Assembly: GCA_947561395.2 (NCBI GenBank)
Contig: OX387185.1
Coordinates: 38,544,213 to 38,608,212 of the forward strand
Source of the DNA: Buxus sempervirens
Lineage: Eukaryota; Streptophyta; Magnoliopsida; Buxales; Buxaceae
DNA length: 64,000 bases
Direction of reading: 5' to 3'
Shown here: positions 33,648 through 44,686 of the stretch, piece after piece
Layout: each line of letters begins with the position of its first letter
Numbering within the stretch: position 1 is the first letter of the stretch
The notes under the pieces: model-generated
The model's database searches: none
The model's input: the letters and a program-made list of their open reading frames with translations, nothing else
What the model was told of the DNA's origin: nothing
Program-made: the position numbers and the translations under genes

Positions 33648-35194
33648 TTTTCTCTCACTTCTATGACTTTCATCCGCTGAGAAGCAGTGTTCATTCACAC
33701 TAAGGCTCTTTTTGACAGGGAACTTGTACCACGGAGTAGTTTAATCAGGTTCAGGTTTGTAATGGATTACGAGCAAGATATCCAGCTTGTGTGTATATAA
33801 CCTTCACCTTAGTCAAATATTCTGAATTTATTGAGGATTTTTTTCCTTTTGTCTTAAATGAGAAGCTCAATTTTAAACCTGGCCAACTTGTTCAATCTCA
33901 CTTGTCATGTTTATGCCACTTTACTTTTTAACTAGCTTGTTCTATTAACTTTTGTAATAATAGCCACAAGACAAGTTTTAAATATTTCCTTGATCCAATT
34001 ACTTCAGACAATCATCCTAACTGCCTTATCTTTTGTTGGAAACATTACCTCGGAGTAGTCCTTGACATTAACCAATGATAAAAAGTGACTTCAATAATAC
34101 CTGTTGGTATTTTATTGCTGTATCAGGATGTGCATTAATTAATTTTTCCCATAAGAGCATTAATCCTGAGTAGTATCGAATGTGTAAGTTGCTTTGTCAT
34201 GCCATTTACCAAAATCATAGATGCAATTGATTAAAGATCCCAAGGTCATCTCAAATGCATCCTTATGGTCTGATTAGGCAGGTCTTGATTTGTAAACCTG
34301 CTTCATGCTGTTGTCATTTACCATAAGAGCTTCATATTCTGCAGGATATATCCTGCCAACATTATCCTTAACAAATGTTGTCAACTTTATGTAAAATATG
34401 AGGTTTGTCTGGTATGTTAGGGGAAAATATTCACAATTCATCATGGGACACTCAAGGTAATTCCTAGTGTTCCTTTTGGAGTTCATGGAAAGGGGTCATA
34501 TGCTTTAAGGAAGAATTGGGTGAAGTTTTAGATTTAAAATATGGTATCACAATTTTGAGTTTGTTTAGATTCTCTATGTTCTTGACTATCTCATATCATT
34601 GTCTTCTTCACTAAATTTTGTATTTGGATTCATAATTGTTCTACTGGGTTCTTTTTTGGTCTGATCACTTTGGTCAGATGATCAGGATTGATAGGAGCAT
34701 AAGGTTTCAAATGCAAGGCCCTCATAGTGTGTCACTAATACTTACTGGTAAGCCTGGGTGCTCCATTATTGTTTAAGTGGTTAAATAGTCAGGATTGATC
34801 ACTTTGCTTCTTTCTCCTCCTTATTTGGTTTTTGTCTTGGTATTGGCAATACTAAGATTCTGGATTCATTCAGCCTTGGATGAACAAATTTATTATACGC
34901 TAGATATCCCTAACATCCAAAGCCATGGAGGGAATGATATATCCCATAACGCTTCATTTAACAGTACTGTGCAATACAATGACCCATGATATTACACAAC
35001 AGTTGTCACATGTAAATTCAGGAATACCATAATTAAGTAGTATCTATGCATTATCTTTTCATTTAACCTCCTTTTCTCCAGTTAAAAAATGAAGAAGAAA
35101 AAAAGTGAAAAAAAAAAAAATTGTTTCAATTGTGAGTATATATTCCTATAGAATCAGCTGTATGCCTTTAAAGGTTTCAATAGCATTCTTATGC
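33648..35194. other. ALIS 3' flank and convergent intergenic region
   Basis: Contains the ALIS 3'UTR (end not determined) and AT-rich spacer up to the stop codon of the minus-strand SDR gene. No further gene is recognised. Confidence 0.55.
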
Positions 35195-36840
35195 TTATTG
35201 ATAGATAAAGCTCATGTTCCTAAATGCAGATGTGTATCCCCCATCTACAACAAGGTTATGTCCAGTTATGAACCCAGCATCATCACTTGCCAGGAACAAT
35301 GCAGCCTGTGCAACATCTTCCATGCTTGGGCTCCTCCCATGCAGTAGACTCCCTGATTCTCTCACAATCTTACTGACCTCTTCCACCCCAACTTCTGCTT
35401 TGCCGAGAAACTTCCGGTAGGCACTCACTAGCATCTCCGACGGAACCCCGTGTGGCGAAATGCAGTTCACACGAATTCCATGAACACCCAACTCACAAGC
35501 ACTAGTCCTTGCTAACCCAAGCACAGCTTCTTTAGACAAGCTGTAGGCATGGGAAGCTAACCCTCCCATGGTGGCAGCTGAGCTAGAGGTGCATATGATG
35601 CACCCACCTCTGCGCTTGATCATTGCTCGAGCCGCGTGTTTAATGCCGTGGATGACGCCATTGACGTTGACGGCGAGTAGGTTGTTCACCTTGTCCATGT
35701 TGAGGTTTGTGATGCTGCCATAGGGTCCTGCAATGGCGGCATTGTTGAACATGATGTCTAGTTGGCCTTTCCATGTTAATGCAAGCTGGACAGCTGATTC
35801 CACATGGGATTCGCATGCCACATCACAGTGTATGTAGCGACCCCCTATTGAATCAGCAAGGCTTGACCCCAGTTCATCAAGGATATCTGCAATGACAACA
35901 TGAGCACCATTGAAGGCGAACAGCTTGGCAATTGCAGCACCAATTCCTCTTGCTCCACCAGTGATAATTGCAACTTTCCCATTCAACCTGAGTTAGAGAG
36001 AGAGAGATTATAGAATCATATGCACTTTATGTGAGATTTTTCTTTCTTCCTGGCAGTTCTAGTCCAATTCATGGTTTGGGTAGACGGGGTTTGATGAGTT
36101 CGTGCTTAATCCAATCTAAAATTTATTAACTAGAACTTGCGCCTGGCCCAGGTTTCTCATACATGACCAAGCCGGTCCAAATTTGGCTTTTCAAAAGCAA
36201 TCCAAGCTCGGTCCTATGATCAACAAATCCATGACTAAGCCCGTTCAAAATCAGACCGGTCACCCGCCTGGCCCATGAACACCCCTACCAATTACCAACC
36301 TGATACGATTGAGTTAGGGTTTGTCAAAACCAACCAGGAAGAGGCCCTTCTGTTCTGCCATTCCTTGGAAATTAGGGGTGACACATTTCTCCGATCACAA
36401 CTAACCCTCCTGAATTGGCATACAGCATACTAGTGACTAAACAGATAGGGTCACCAGTTCCTCTCATTACATGAGAAGATGCGAAATCACGAAGGATATG
36501 AACTCCATATATGCTGAAAATAATGTTAAGAAAAAAATAACTCTTTTGGGTTTCACAAAATTTAATTCAGGAGGAAACATATGTTAGCTAGTCTGAGGAA
36601 CTATTGGCGAGGAACAGACAGAGAGAAGAATATCAACATACAATTTCGCATATTTTCGAGCGCAAAACCGCTTCACACAATCATTTTCCAGAAACCCAGA
36701 AAATTTGAATTCGATCAGCCAAATATTTCCACCATGTAACGTTCTATAAATATCATCATCATTAATTAGATATATCAATGGTTATTGTGACGGAGGAGCA
36801 GGACTGACCTTCGTGTATGGTGGACATCGTTTTGCTCCAT
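35195..36840 (-). CDS. Short-chain dehydrogenase/reductase (classical SDR, plant SDR110C-like)
   Basis: NAD(P)(H)-dependent oxidoreductase. Two exons: a 32-bp first exon 36809-36840 (MEQNDVHHTR) and 35195-35987, split by an 821-bp intron. The product is 274 residues, normal for classical SDRs. The Rossmann motif TGGARGIGAAIA starts near residue 20. An acidic residue ends the second strand (VVIADI), suggesting NAD(H) preference. The NNAA motif (MFNNAAIAGP) and the catalytic Ser and Y-x-x-x-K (CTSSSAATMGG ... YSLSK) are all present, as is the C-terminal ITGHNLVVDGGYTS. The family includes ABA2/xanthoxin dehydrogenase, secoisolariciresinol dehydrogenase and momilactone synthase-like enzymes; the substrate cannot be read from sequence. 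The intron acceptor follows a CTCTCTCTCTAACTCAG tract. It is transcribed towards ALIS. Confidence 0.93.
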
Positions 36841-36926
36841 TGCAACCTGAGCTTCTTCTCCTTTTAGTTACTAGGTGAAGGAAGCTCCTTGAATGATCAG
36901 CCTCGGAGAGAAAATAGGTGAAGGAG

Positions 36927-36936
36927 GAGTTATTTA
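36927..36936 (-). promoter_or_regulatory. Possible TATA element of the SDR gene
   Basis: On the minus strand CTTAAATAAC lies about 90 bases upstream of the SDR start codon, followed by a pyrimidine-rich leader. The position is plausible for a core promoter; there is no other evidence. Confidence 0.35.
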
Positions 36937-37601
36937 AGATGATCCTTTGCTCCTTCACACACCATTTTCACGTTCTACAACTAACTTCCAAGATATTGCA
37001 GGTAAACTACAAGCCCAAAATCTTTTCCATTTTATGATTATTTTTCTTCAACTTTATTTTGGTAATCTACTTCTTTCTCTTGCCCACTTTTCGTTTGGAT
37101 ACCAAGAAACTACAAGAAATCTGCAGTCCTAAAGAAGTTGGAGAAAGAGGCCAAAAAACCAAGAGAATAGTGTGATATTGTTGGTAGAAATACCCAAGAA
37201 GGAAAACTAAACTGTTATACACCTCTAATGGCCTCTTTTCTATTGAGAAACTTTATCTCAAAATAATACACGTGTAACCATTTTTGGTACAAAAAGACTC
37301 CTTACACTTTCAATGGCTCATGAAAAACTAATACCAAGTACCCATAAAAGACTAACAAACTCTTACATTTTCTACACAATATTAAGTGCTTGCTTACTTC
37401 AAAGTAAAGGCAAAAATAGACTAAACTATGATACTAAAAACAATCTACCAAAAGTAAACAATAATATGTGTCTAGCTTAGACGAATTTTGAGTTTTTAGT
37501 TTTTCTTTCTTCTCTTTTATTGTCTTCTTTGTTATTGTGTTTTCTTTCTGTCATGTCGTGGGATCCATACCTCATATTTAATATTAATAATACATGTATA
37601 G

Positions 37602-37879
37602 GACCGAAGGTCACCTTTTTTTTTTTTGTGAGAAAGGTGGAGTTATAAGAACGAAGAACAGTACAACCCCTAATATCATCAAACAGGGGGATAGAAATAC
37701 ATAGCGGACTAGAACGAAGCCAATAGCTGGAATAGTGGTCGAGAGCAAAATTCGCCAAAGTATCCGCAACACGGTTGCCCTATCGTAAGGTGTGGGAGAA
37801 GTGAACATCGGAGAAGGCCTGAATTGAATCTCTAATCTGGGTGATCACTCCTAAAGGAATGATGACCGAAGGTCACCTT
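37602..37879 (-). mobile_element. 5'-truncated L1-type LINE with 16-bp TSD
   Basis: A perfect 16-bp duplication (GACCGAAGGTCACCTT at 37602-37617 and 37864-37879) flanks 246 bp that start, on the minus strand, inside a LINE RNase H domain and end in poly(A). The translation includes GNRVADTLANFALDHYSSYW, then LRSSPLCISIPLFDDIRG. A stop codon sits just before GNRVAD. The ending is similar to that of the larger LINE at 39181. Severe 5' truncation with a long TSD is typical of target-primed insertion. Confidence 0.85.
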
Positions 37880-39180
37880 GCTTGTAAGCAAATAATAACA
37901 TGTCATTCACTCCACAATAAATGCCACATCATTACACAAAAGTCCAAAATCCAAAGTCATACCGGAAATAAAACTTTAGATATTTACATAAATCCAACCC
38001 AAAGTTTAAACTAAGTTATTACATAATCCAAAGTCCAATAATCTCATAAATTGAGTCACATCAAACTAGAATAACATGTTCTATAATCATAATCAAGCGC
38101 CAATTCAAGGTCATTTCATTTCATCACTTTCTTTGATTTCCACGATTCTGGTGATTTTCCGCAAAATAGTAAGGGTAGGTGAGTTTTCACAACTCAACAA
38201 GCAGGGCTAATACACCCCATATGATTCTCTGTACAACATAACATTATATAAGTAAAGTACACTCATTACTAATTTGAATAAAGTGATAGTTACTCTTAAA
38301 TTTAACATTCTAAGGTTCCATTCATACCAACAATATACTAATTATATTATACTTGGTAATAAGTGAGCATGCCTTTCTAGCTGAAATAATAAAACATGAA
38401 TAATGTATAACAAGGATATATTTTAACAATATTACACTGTAATGTAAACAAGTATAAGAAGTTTTACGTTAAACTAAACAATTTTAAAGAGATCAAGCAA
38501 GAGAATAAACATGTAAGCATGCAAATGCAATTCCACACAAGCAAACAAGAATAGAAAAGAAGTTTCTAAGATTTATTTCTATCATATCATTTTTTTTCAA
38601 TTAATATCAATTATTACCAATTAATATGACCTGTCTCCCCATATCAAATCTAGACGGTCTTACAGTCAAGCATATCGCTAGAGTGATCCAACTTATTGTT
38701 AGAATCAAATGCCCTTGGATCCCACTTTAGTGATTAGAAGCGATTAGACTTTCCTACATTCCCACGAGTACTCTTATGGGCTTTAGGGTCTTGCAACCCA
38801 TGAGGCTTCTTAGTCCCTGACTCTTTCGATTTGAGGGACTCAAACCTAGGAATTCAAACGTTCACAGCAATTATGATACCTTGTGGGGAACCAATCACAT
38901 CAATTGTCTAGGGAAAAACAATAGAATTAAATTTTTGAAAACACAGTCGATTAGATAAAAGTTCAACCACCTCCAATGGGTCTGTTTATCATCTAGTGAA
39001 TTAATATTATGCTAGGCATACCCTTGCTAAAGTAAGCCAAGTCCATTTATTTTCTTTCCATCATCAAGCATACCTGTGATCTTGGACAAGTTATATCTTA
39101 AATAAAAAGAAATATAACCATGGTTCAAGAAATAATACATCAACATCGCACAAGTATAAATGTTTGCTAGTAGAAATCAT
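37880..39180 (-). other. Noncoding repeat-like region beside the LINE
   Basis: AT-rich with no gene. Near 38160-38215 the minus strand has TTGTTGAGTTGTGAAAACTC ACC, the small stem-loop module also seen in the TG...CA elements at 12925, 49600 and 54590. This may be part of another such element; its ends were not found. Confidence 0.4.
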
Positions 39181-39472
39181 TTTTTTATAGGAACTACTCA
39201 GCTTTATTGATGAAATAGGAAATCTCTCGAGCCTCATCAAACAAGAGGGTGGAGAGACAAGGAAAGGGGACTTTCACCCATAAGCAAGGGTACTTGTCCA
39301 AAGCAAAATTAGCAAGGTAGTCAGCAACCTGATTACCCTCCTGAAATACATGAGAAAATTCCAAAACACTAAAACAGTTACAAAAAGATTTAATTTGGGC
39401 AAAAGCCACTCTGATCCTCCAAGGAATAGCCTCTGACGTGGACTTTAGTAACTCAATGATGCACTTCGAGTC
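39181..39472 (-). pseudogene. LINE piece 5: C-terminal half of RNase H, and 3' tail
   Basis: The minus strand encodes VSTDSKCIIELLKSTSEAIP, then FSHVFQEGNQVADYLANFAL DKYPC. This is the second half of the RNase H-like domain found at the end of plant L1 LINEs (H-x-x-x-E-x-N-x-x-A-D). It ends with a stop, a short 3'UTR and an A run (39182-39188 on the plus strand reads T). It continues the piece at 44318-44686 once the solo LTR nest is removed. Confidence 0.85.
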
Positions 39473-42400
39473 TGTAGACACCCCAAATTGTACTTCAATG
39501 TGAGAGAACAATCAAAATGAATTTTAAATGTTTTATTTGAGCTTTGACATGTGTCAAAAATTCAGAAATACTCAAAAGGGGTGCTAACTGCACTGTATAT
39601 GCGATTTTTGTGAATTTGGTCTCAACCGCCCTGTGTATGCGGTTGCGACCGCGCGCACAGCACGGTTGAGGTTCATGCTTCTTGCGTGAGCTGCCACGTG
39701 GCTTCTAGAAGCTTAGGCCATTAGGCCACGTCGACAGCAATCATGAGGAGCGTAACTAAATTTGAACCGCTCTGTATGTGCGGTTGAGGTGAATTTGCAT
39801 GGAAACTATATATAGAGTGGCGGTTTGGCGTAAACCGCACTGTGTATGCGGTTTTGCTTGTTTTGTGCATTTGCGAAAAAGCTCGATCTCTGAGCCTTAT
39901 TTACGCATATTACCTCTCTCTTAGGGACTTGAACTCCCTGTTTTACCCTCCGAAACTTGCGAAATTACTCCAATTCAAGCCTTTAACTTGAATTGGAATA
40001 ATCTAGAAGGGTTTATGGGCATACCCTTGGGACTTTTCTACTTTGGTTGTGCCTATAAATAGAGGGGTTGTAGACACCCCAAATTCCACTTCCATAGAAA
40101 AAAACCTTCGAAAGAATTTTAGAAGTCTTATTTGAGCCTTGACATATGTCAAACACTCAAAAACTCTCAAAATCGGTGCCAACCGTACTGAGTATACGGT
40201 TTTTATAATTTTGGTCTCAACGGCTCTGTATGTGCGGTTGCAACCGCACACACAGCACGGTTGATATCTATGCTTGTTGCGTGAGCTGCCACGTGGCTTC
40301 GCGAAGCTTCGGCCGTTGAGCCACGTTGACAGCAATCATGATGAGCGTAACTGAATTGAACCGTCCTGTATGTGCGGTTTGGTTAAATTTGTATAGAAAC
40401 CACACTTTGAGTAACGGTTGTGTTGAAACCGTACTGTGTATGCGGTTTTGGCTGTTTCGGGGATTTGCGAAATGGCTCGATTTCTGAGCCTTATTTACGC
40501 ATATTACATCTCTCTTGGGGACTTGAACTCCCTATTTCACCCTCTGAAACTTGCTGAATTACTCCAATTCAAGCCTTGGAGGAGAATTGGAATAATCTAG
40601 AAGGCTTTTTAGGCCTACCCTTGGGACTCTTCTACCCTTGGCTTGGCCTATAAATAGAGGGGTCCTCCTCTTGCAAATGGCTGACAATTTGAGGCATAGA
40701 AGCTCTGCAAGAAGGAGGAGAAACTTTGCTGGATTGTCTACTCAACTGCTCAAGCTACTAAGGTAAAGCTCATTTGAGTTTATTGCTTCCTCTTTACATT
40801 CTAGCAATCTCTCATCTTCTACCTTTCTGTAGTGTAAGGCCCTGGTGATTGTTTGCAGCCCCAAACCTCTTCCAAAGTACCTGGGATTTCTCTCTAGCCG
40901 TAAAACGTGAAGAGAGAGCCTTGGGAAAAAGAAGTAGGAATGGATCCTTTAGGCTTAGAACCCACAAATGATGAAAAGCATGCTGTGTGGTTATTTTGAA
41001 CCTTTGAATGCTTCCCTGATCTATTTTGTATTTGGAGAAGGTGCACGAATCCATGCTCTCAATAGCAATGGATTCCAACCTTCTCCTAGAAATGTGATTT
41101 TCTACATCTTCACACACACTTTTCACTATTTTTCCTCGAATAGGCTAGATCTTGAATTTCCGTGTTAAATACGGGAAATCTGAGATTATTGGCCTTAGAA
41201 TGAATTTTAGAACTTCATGAGATGGTTTCCATTGATTTCTAAGTTGTTTTGGTCGAATCCACATGCACACATGCACTGGTTTCCTTGTTTTATCCAAAAA
41301 TCTTCAAAACATGGCAGATCTGTGGCCTGTCTTGGAATGCTTATAACTTCATCCTCCGGATGAATTTTTGAGTGATTCCAAAGACATGTGATAGATGGAT
41401 GTGTCTATTTCATATCTGGAAAATTTCGTCCACTTTCATGTAGCCAATGTTTGACACCATTTGTTCAAAGTCTGTAAGTCAGTTCAGCCCAGATTGCTGA
41501 ACTTGCCGCTTTGATGGTGCACCGTTTATTCAATTTTAATCCGTTTTGAGTGATTCTAATTTCTGAGTTTTCCTTGAGAGGTCTATTTTCATTTCCAACT
41601 AGTTTCAGTAGATTTTGATCTGTTTTGTGCCTTGGGTGCTCAGTTGACTCAGAGATGCTCGCTGGCATAGTCCAGAGCTAATCTGTGGTCTTCTAGGCCT
41701 GTTCAAGAGAGCACACAAGTCACATCCGGATAGAGATTGGTGTGAGGTTTTTTTCTTTGGAAAGATGGCACTACATACTTCACCCATACCAATTTTCATG
41801 AATTTTTATTGAGCCAATCTCCACGAATAGGATTTTGAAAATGCCTACTCCACACTTTTCCAAGTTATAAACAGCAAATTTCAGATGTGGATTTCTCTCT
41901 TATCTTGAATCGGATTGAGTTGAAATTTTTACTGTATACTCTACTATATATCAGTTTTCAAATGGCTTTGGTTTCATTGGATTTGGATTTAAATTGAGTG
42001 AGTTATGGTTAATCGAAGCTTTCAAGCTCTTTTGATCCAATTTCTCCAAATTTACCTTAGCTTGATTTTCTTCATTTTTACTTGGATTTCCCTTCACTCA
42101 TGAAGTTTTAGAAGTGATGGATCCACAAAGAGAGTCTAAGCTCATTAGACTTCTCATGTGGGATGGTCACGCACATTGTGCTTGTTATAAGCACCCTTTT
42201 TTGTCCATTTTTATTAGCAAACAATTCCTAGCATAAGCAAGCATGTGGCAACCGTCTTAGACGGATGAGTGGGGGTGCCTAACACCTTCCCCCGCTCATA
42301 AATAATTCCCCTTACCCAATCTCTGGATTTTTCCTCATCTTAGAGCTACTTTAGCTCTATTTGGCTTCTATGAACCCTTTGGTGTCCATTCACACCCTAA

Positions 42401-44322
42401 AATGGATGGTGGCGACTCTATACATTTTATTGATCCCCGCGTGACGATATCGGAGGTCATTCGAGATGACAAATCCATGTCTCACAGGGGTCCTCCTCTT
42501 ACAAATGGCTGACAATTTAAAGCATTGAAGCTCTACAAGAAGAAGGGAAACTCTATTGGATTGTCTACTCAAGGCTCAAGCTACCAGGGTAAAGCTCTAT
42601 TTAGCTTTCTAGTATTCTCTTTACATTTTCCAACTCCCAACTTCTACCTTTCTGTAGTGTAGGGCCTTGGGTGATATTTTGTAGCCCCAGACCTCTTCCA
42701 AAGTACCTGGGAATCCTCTCTAGCCGTAAAACGTGAAGAGAGAGCCTTGGGAAAAGGAAGGTGGAATGGATCCTTTAGGCTTAGAACCTACGTATGATGA
42801 AGAGCATGCTGGTTATTTTTTGTACCTATGGTTGCTTCTCTGATTTGTTTTGTATTTGTCTTTGGAGAAGATACGAGAATCCATGCTCTCAATAGCAATG
42901 GATTTCAACCTTCTCCTAGAAATATGATTTCCATTACTATCAAACACACTTTTCACTGTTTTTGCAATAATGGGCTAGATCTTGTATTTTCCATGTTTAA
43001 TATGGGAAATCTGAGATCATTGGCCTTAGAATGAATTTCTAGGACTTCATGAGTTGTTTTTCATGATTTCATGTAGTTTTGGCCGAATCCACATACACAC
43101 ATGCACTGATTTTGGTCTTTTATTCAAAAATCTTCAAAACAGGGCAGCATCTGTGGCCTGTCTTAGAATGCTCATAACTTCATCATCCGGATGAATTTTT
43201 GAGTGATTCCAAAGACATGTGATAGATGAGATTGTCTATTCTGTATCTAGAAATTTTTATTAATTTTTATGGAGCCAATTTTTGACACTATCTGTTTAAA
43301 GTCAGCAGGTCAGCTCAGTCCAGATTGCTAAACTTGCCACTTTGATTGAGCACTGTTTGCTCATTTTTAATCCGTTTTGAGTGATTTCAATCTCTGTGTT
43401 TTCATTGAAGAGTCTATTTTCTATTCCAGCAGGTCTCACGAGATTTTGTTTGGATTTGTGGCTTGTGTGCTTGATTGACTCAGAGTGGCTCTGTAACAGA
43501 GTTCTGGGTTAATCTGTGATCCTCTTGGCACGTTCAAGAGGACACACAAGTCACAAATGGATGGAGTTTGGTGTAAGACCTATTTCGTTTGAAAGATGGC
43601 ACCATATACTTCATCCATGCAAGTTTTTACGGATTTATATGGAGCCAAACTCCACGAATAGAGTTTCAAAAATGCTTACTCGCCACTTTTTCTGAGTTAC
43701 TACAGCAGATTTTCACAGAGTATTTTTCCCTTGCTTTAAATCAGAATGGAATGATTTTTTTACTGAGTATGCTACTTCTTACCAGCTTTCAAATGGCCTT
43801 AGTTTCATTTGATTTGGATTTAAATAGAGTAATCTGTGATTAATCTAAGCTTTCGAGCTTTTGCAATCTAATTTTTCCAGATTTTACCTTAGCTTGGTTT
43901 CTCTTCATTTTTACTTTGATTTTCATTCACTCATGAAGTTTCGGAAGTGGTATGTCCATAAAGAGAATCCAAGTTCATGGGATTAGTCATATGGAGGAAT
44001 CACAAACATGGTGCTTGAATTCAAGCACTCCTTTGGTAATTTTAGTCAGCAAACAATTTTTGAGCATGAGCAAGCATGTGGCCACCGTCTTGTACGGATG
44101 AGTGGGGGTGCCTAACACCTTCCCCCGCTCATAATTAATTCCCTTTACCTAATCTCTGGATATTTTCTTTGAATTAGAGCTATTTAGCTTTATTTGGCAT
44201 TTATGATCCCTTTGGTGTCCATTCACACCTTAACTTGAATGGTGGTGACTCTATATTTTTATCAATCCTCGCGTGATGATATCGGAAGTCATCTAGGTGA
44301 CATTTCCATGTCTCACAGAGTC
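39468..44322 (+). mobile_element. Outer solo LTR (TGTAGACACCCC family) in LINE RNase H
   Basis: The element 39473-44317 starts TGTAGACACCCC and ends CATGTCTCACA, and the 5-bp duplication GAGTC flanks both ends (39468-39472, 44318-44322). It is a single LTR of about 2.42 kb (39473-40068 plus 42492-44317), interrupted by a second copy of itself. It has no PBS, PPT or coding region, so solo LTR is the best reading. A TATA box (TATAAATA) lies at 40054-40061. Confidence 0.9.
40064..42491 (+). mobile_element. Inner solo LTR of the same family
   Basis: The element 40069-42486 (2418 bp) has the same ends TGTAGACACCCC ... CATGTCTCACA and the same orientation as the outer copy. It is flanked by the 5-bp duplication GGGGT (40064-40068, 42487-42491). 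Its TATA box is at 40649-40656. It inserted 7 bases downstream of the TATA box of the outer LTR. Confidence 0.92.
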
Positions 44323-44686
44323 ACAGAGTCACCCTCCAGAATCACATGGGTTAAATTCATAGCATTCGCAAGTTTTATAGCTTTCGGCTGCAAAAACTTT
44401 GGCTTGGAAACTTGACATTGCATCCACCACAGAAGTAAAAGCTGCCTTAAATCTTTCTAGGACTTCACGAACCACGCCTCCGACCGCTGCTCTTCCATTT
44501 GAATTTCTAAAGGCACCATCAAAACTAATTTTAACGAATGGGCTAGATGGTTTTCTCCATGTCACCACAGTAGATGTTCTGCTACTGTTGTGCTGGCACT
44601 TCTCAGCTCCCAAAATACCCGAATTAATCTCCATTAAGCTTCTCCAAATATTTGCATGTTCTGTCAATGAAAGGTGATGATCCTGG
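44318..44686 (-). pseudogene. LINE piece 4: N-terminal half of RNase H
   Basis: The minus-strand translation contains WRKPSSPFVKISFDGAFRNS, then AAVGGVVREVLERFKAAFTS and FQAKVFAAES. This is the D-G-A ... G-G-V-x-R ... A-E-x start of a plant LINE RNase H domain. The frame is broken at the LTR insertion and resumes at 39472. Confidence 0.85.

Noticed and set aside
36170-36380. AACACCCCTA and TAGGGGTG motifs in the SDR intron suggesting a hAT element
   Set aside because: Orientation and spacing do not give a closed element and no 8-bp duplication was found.
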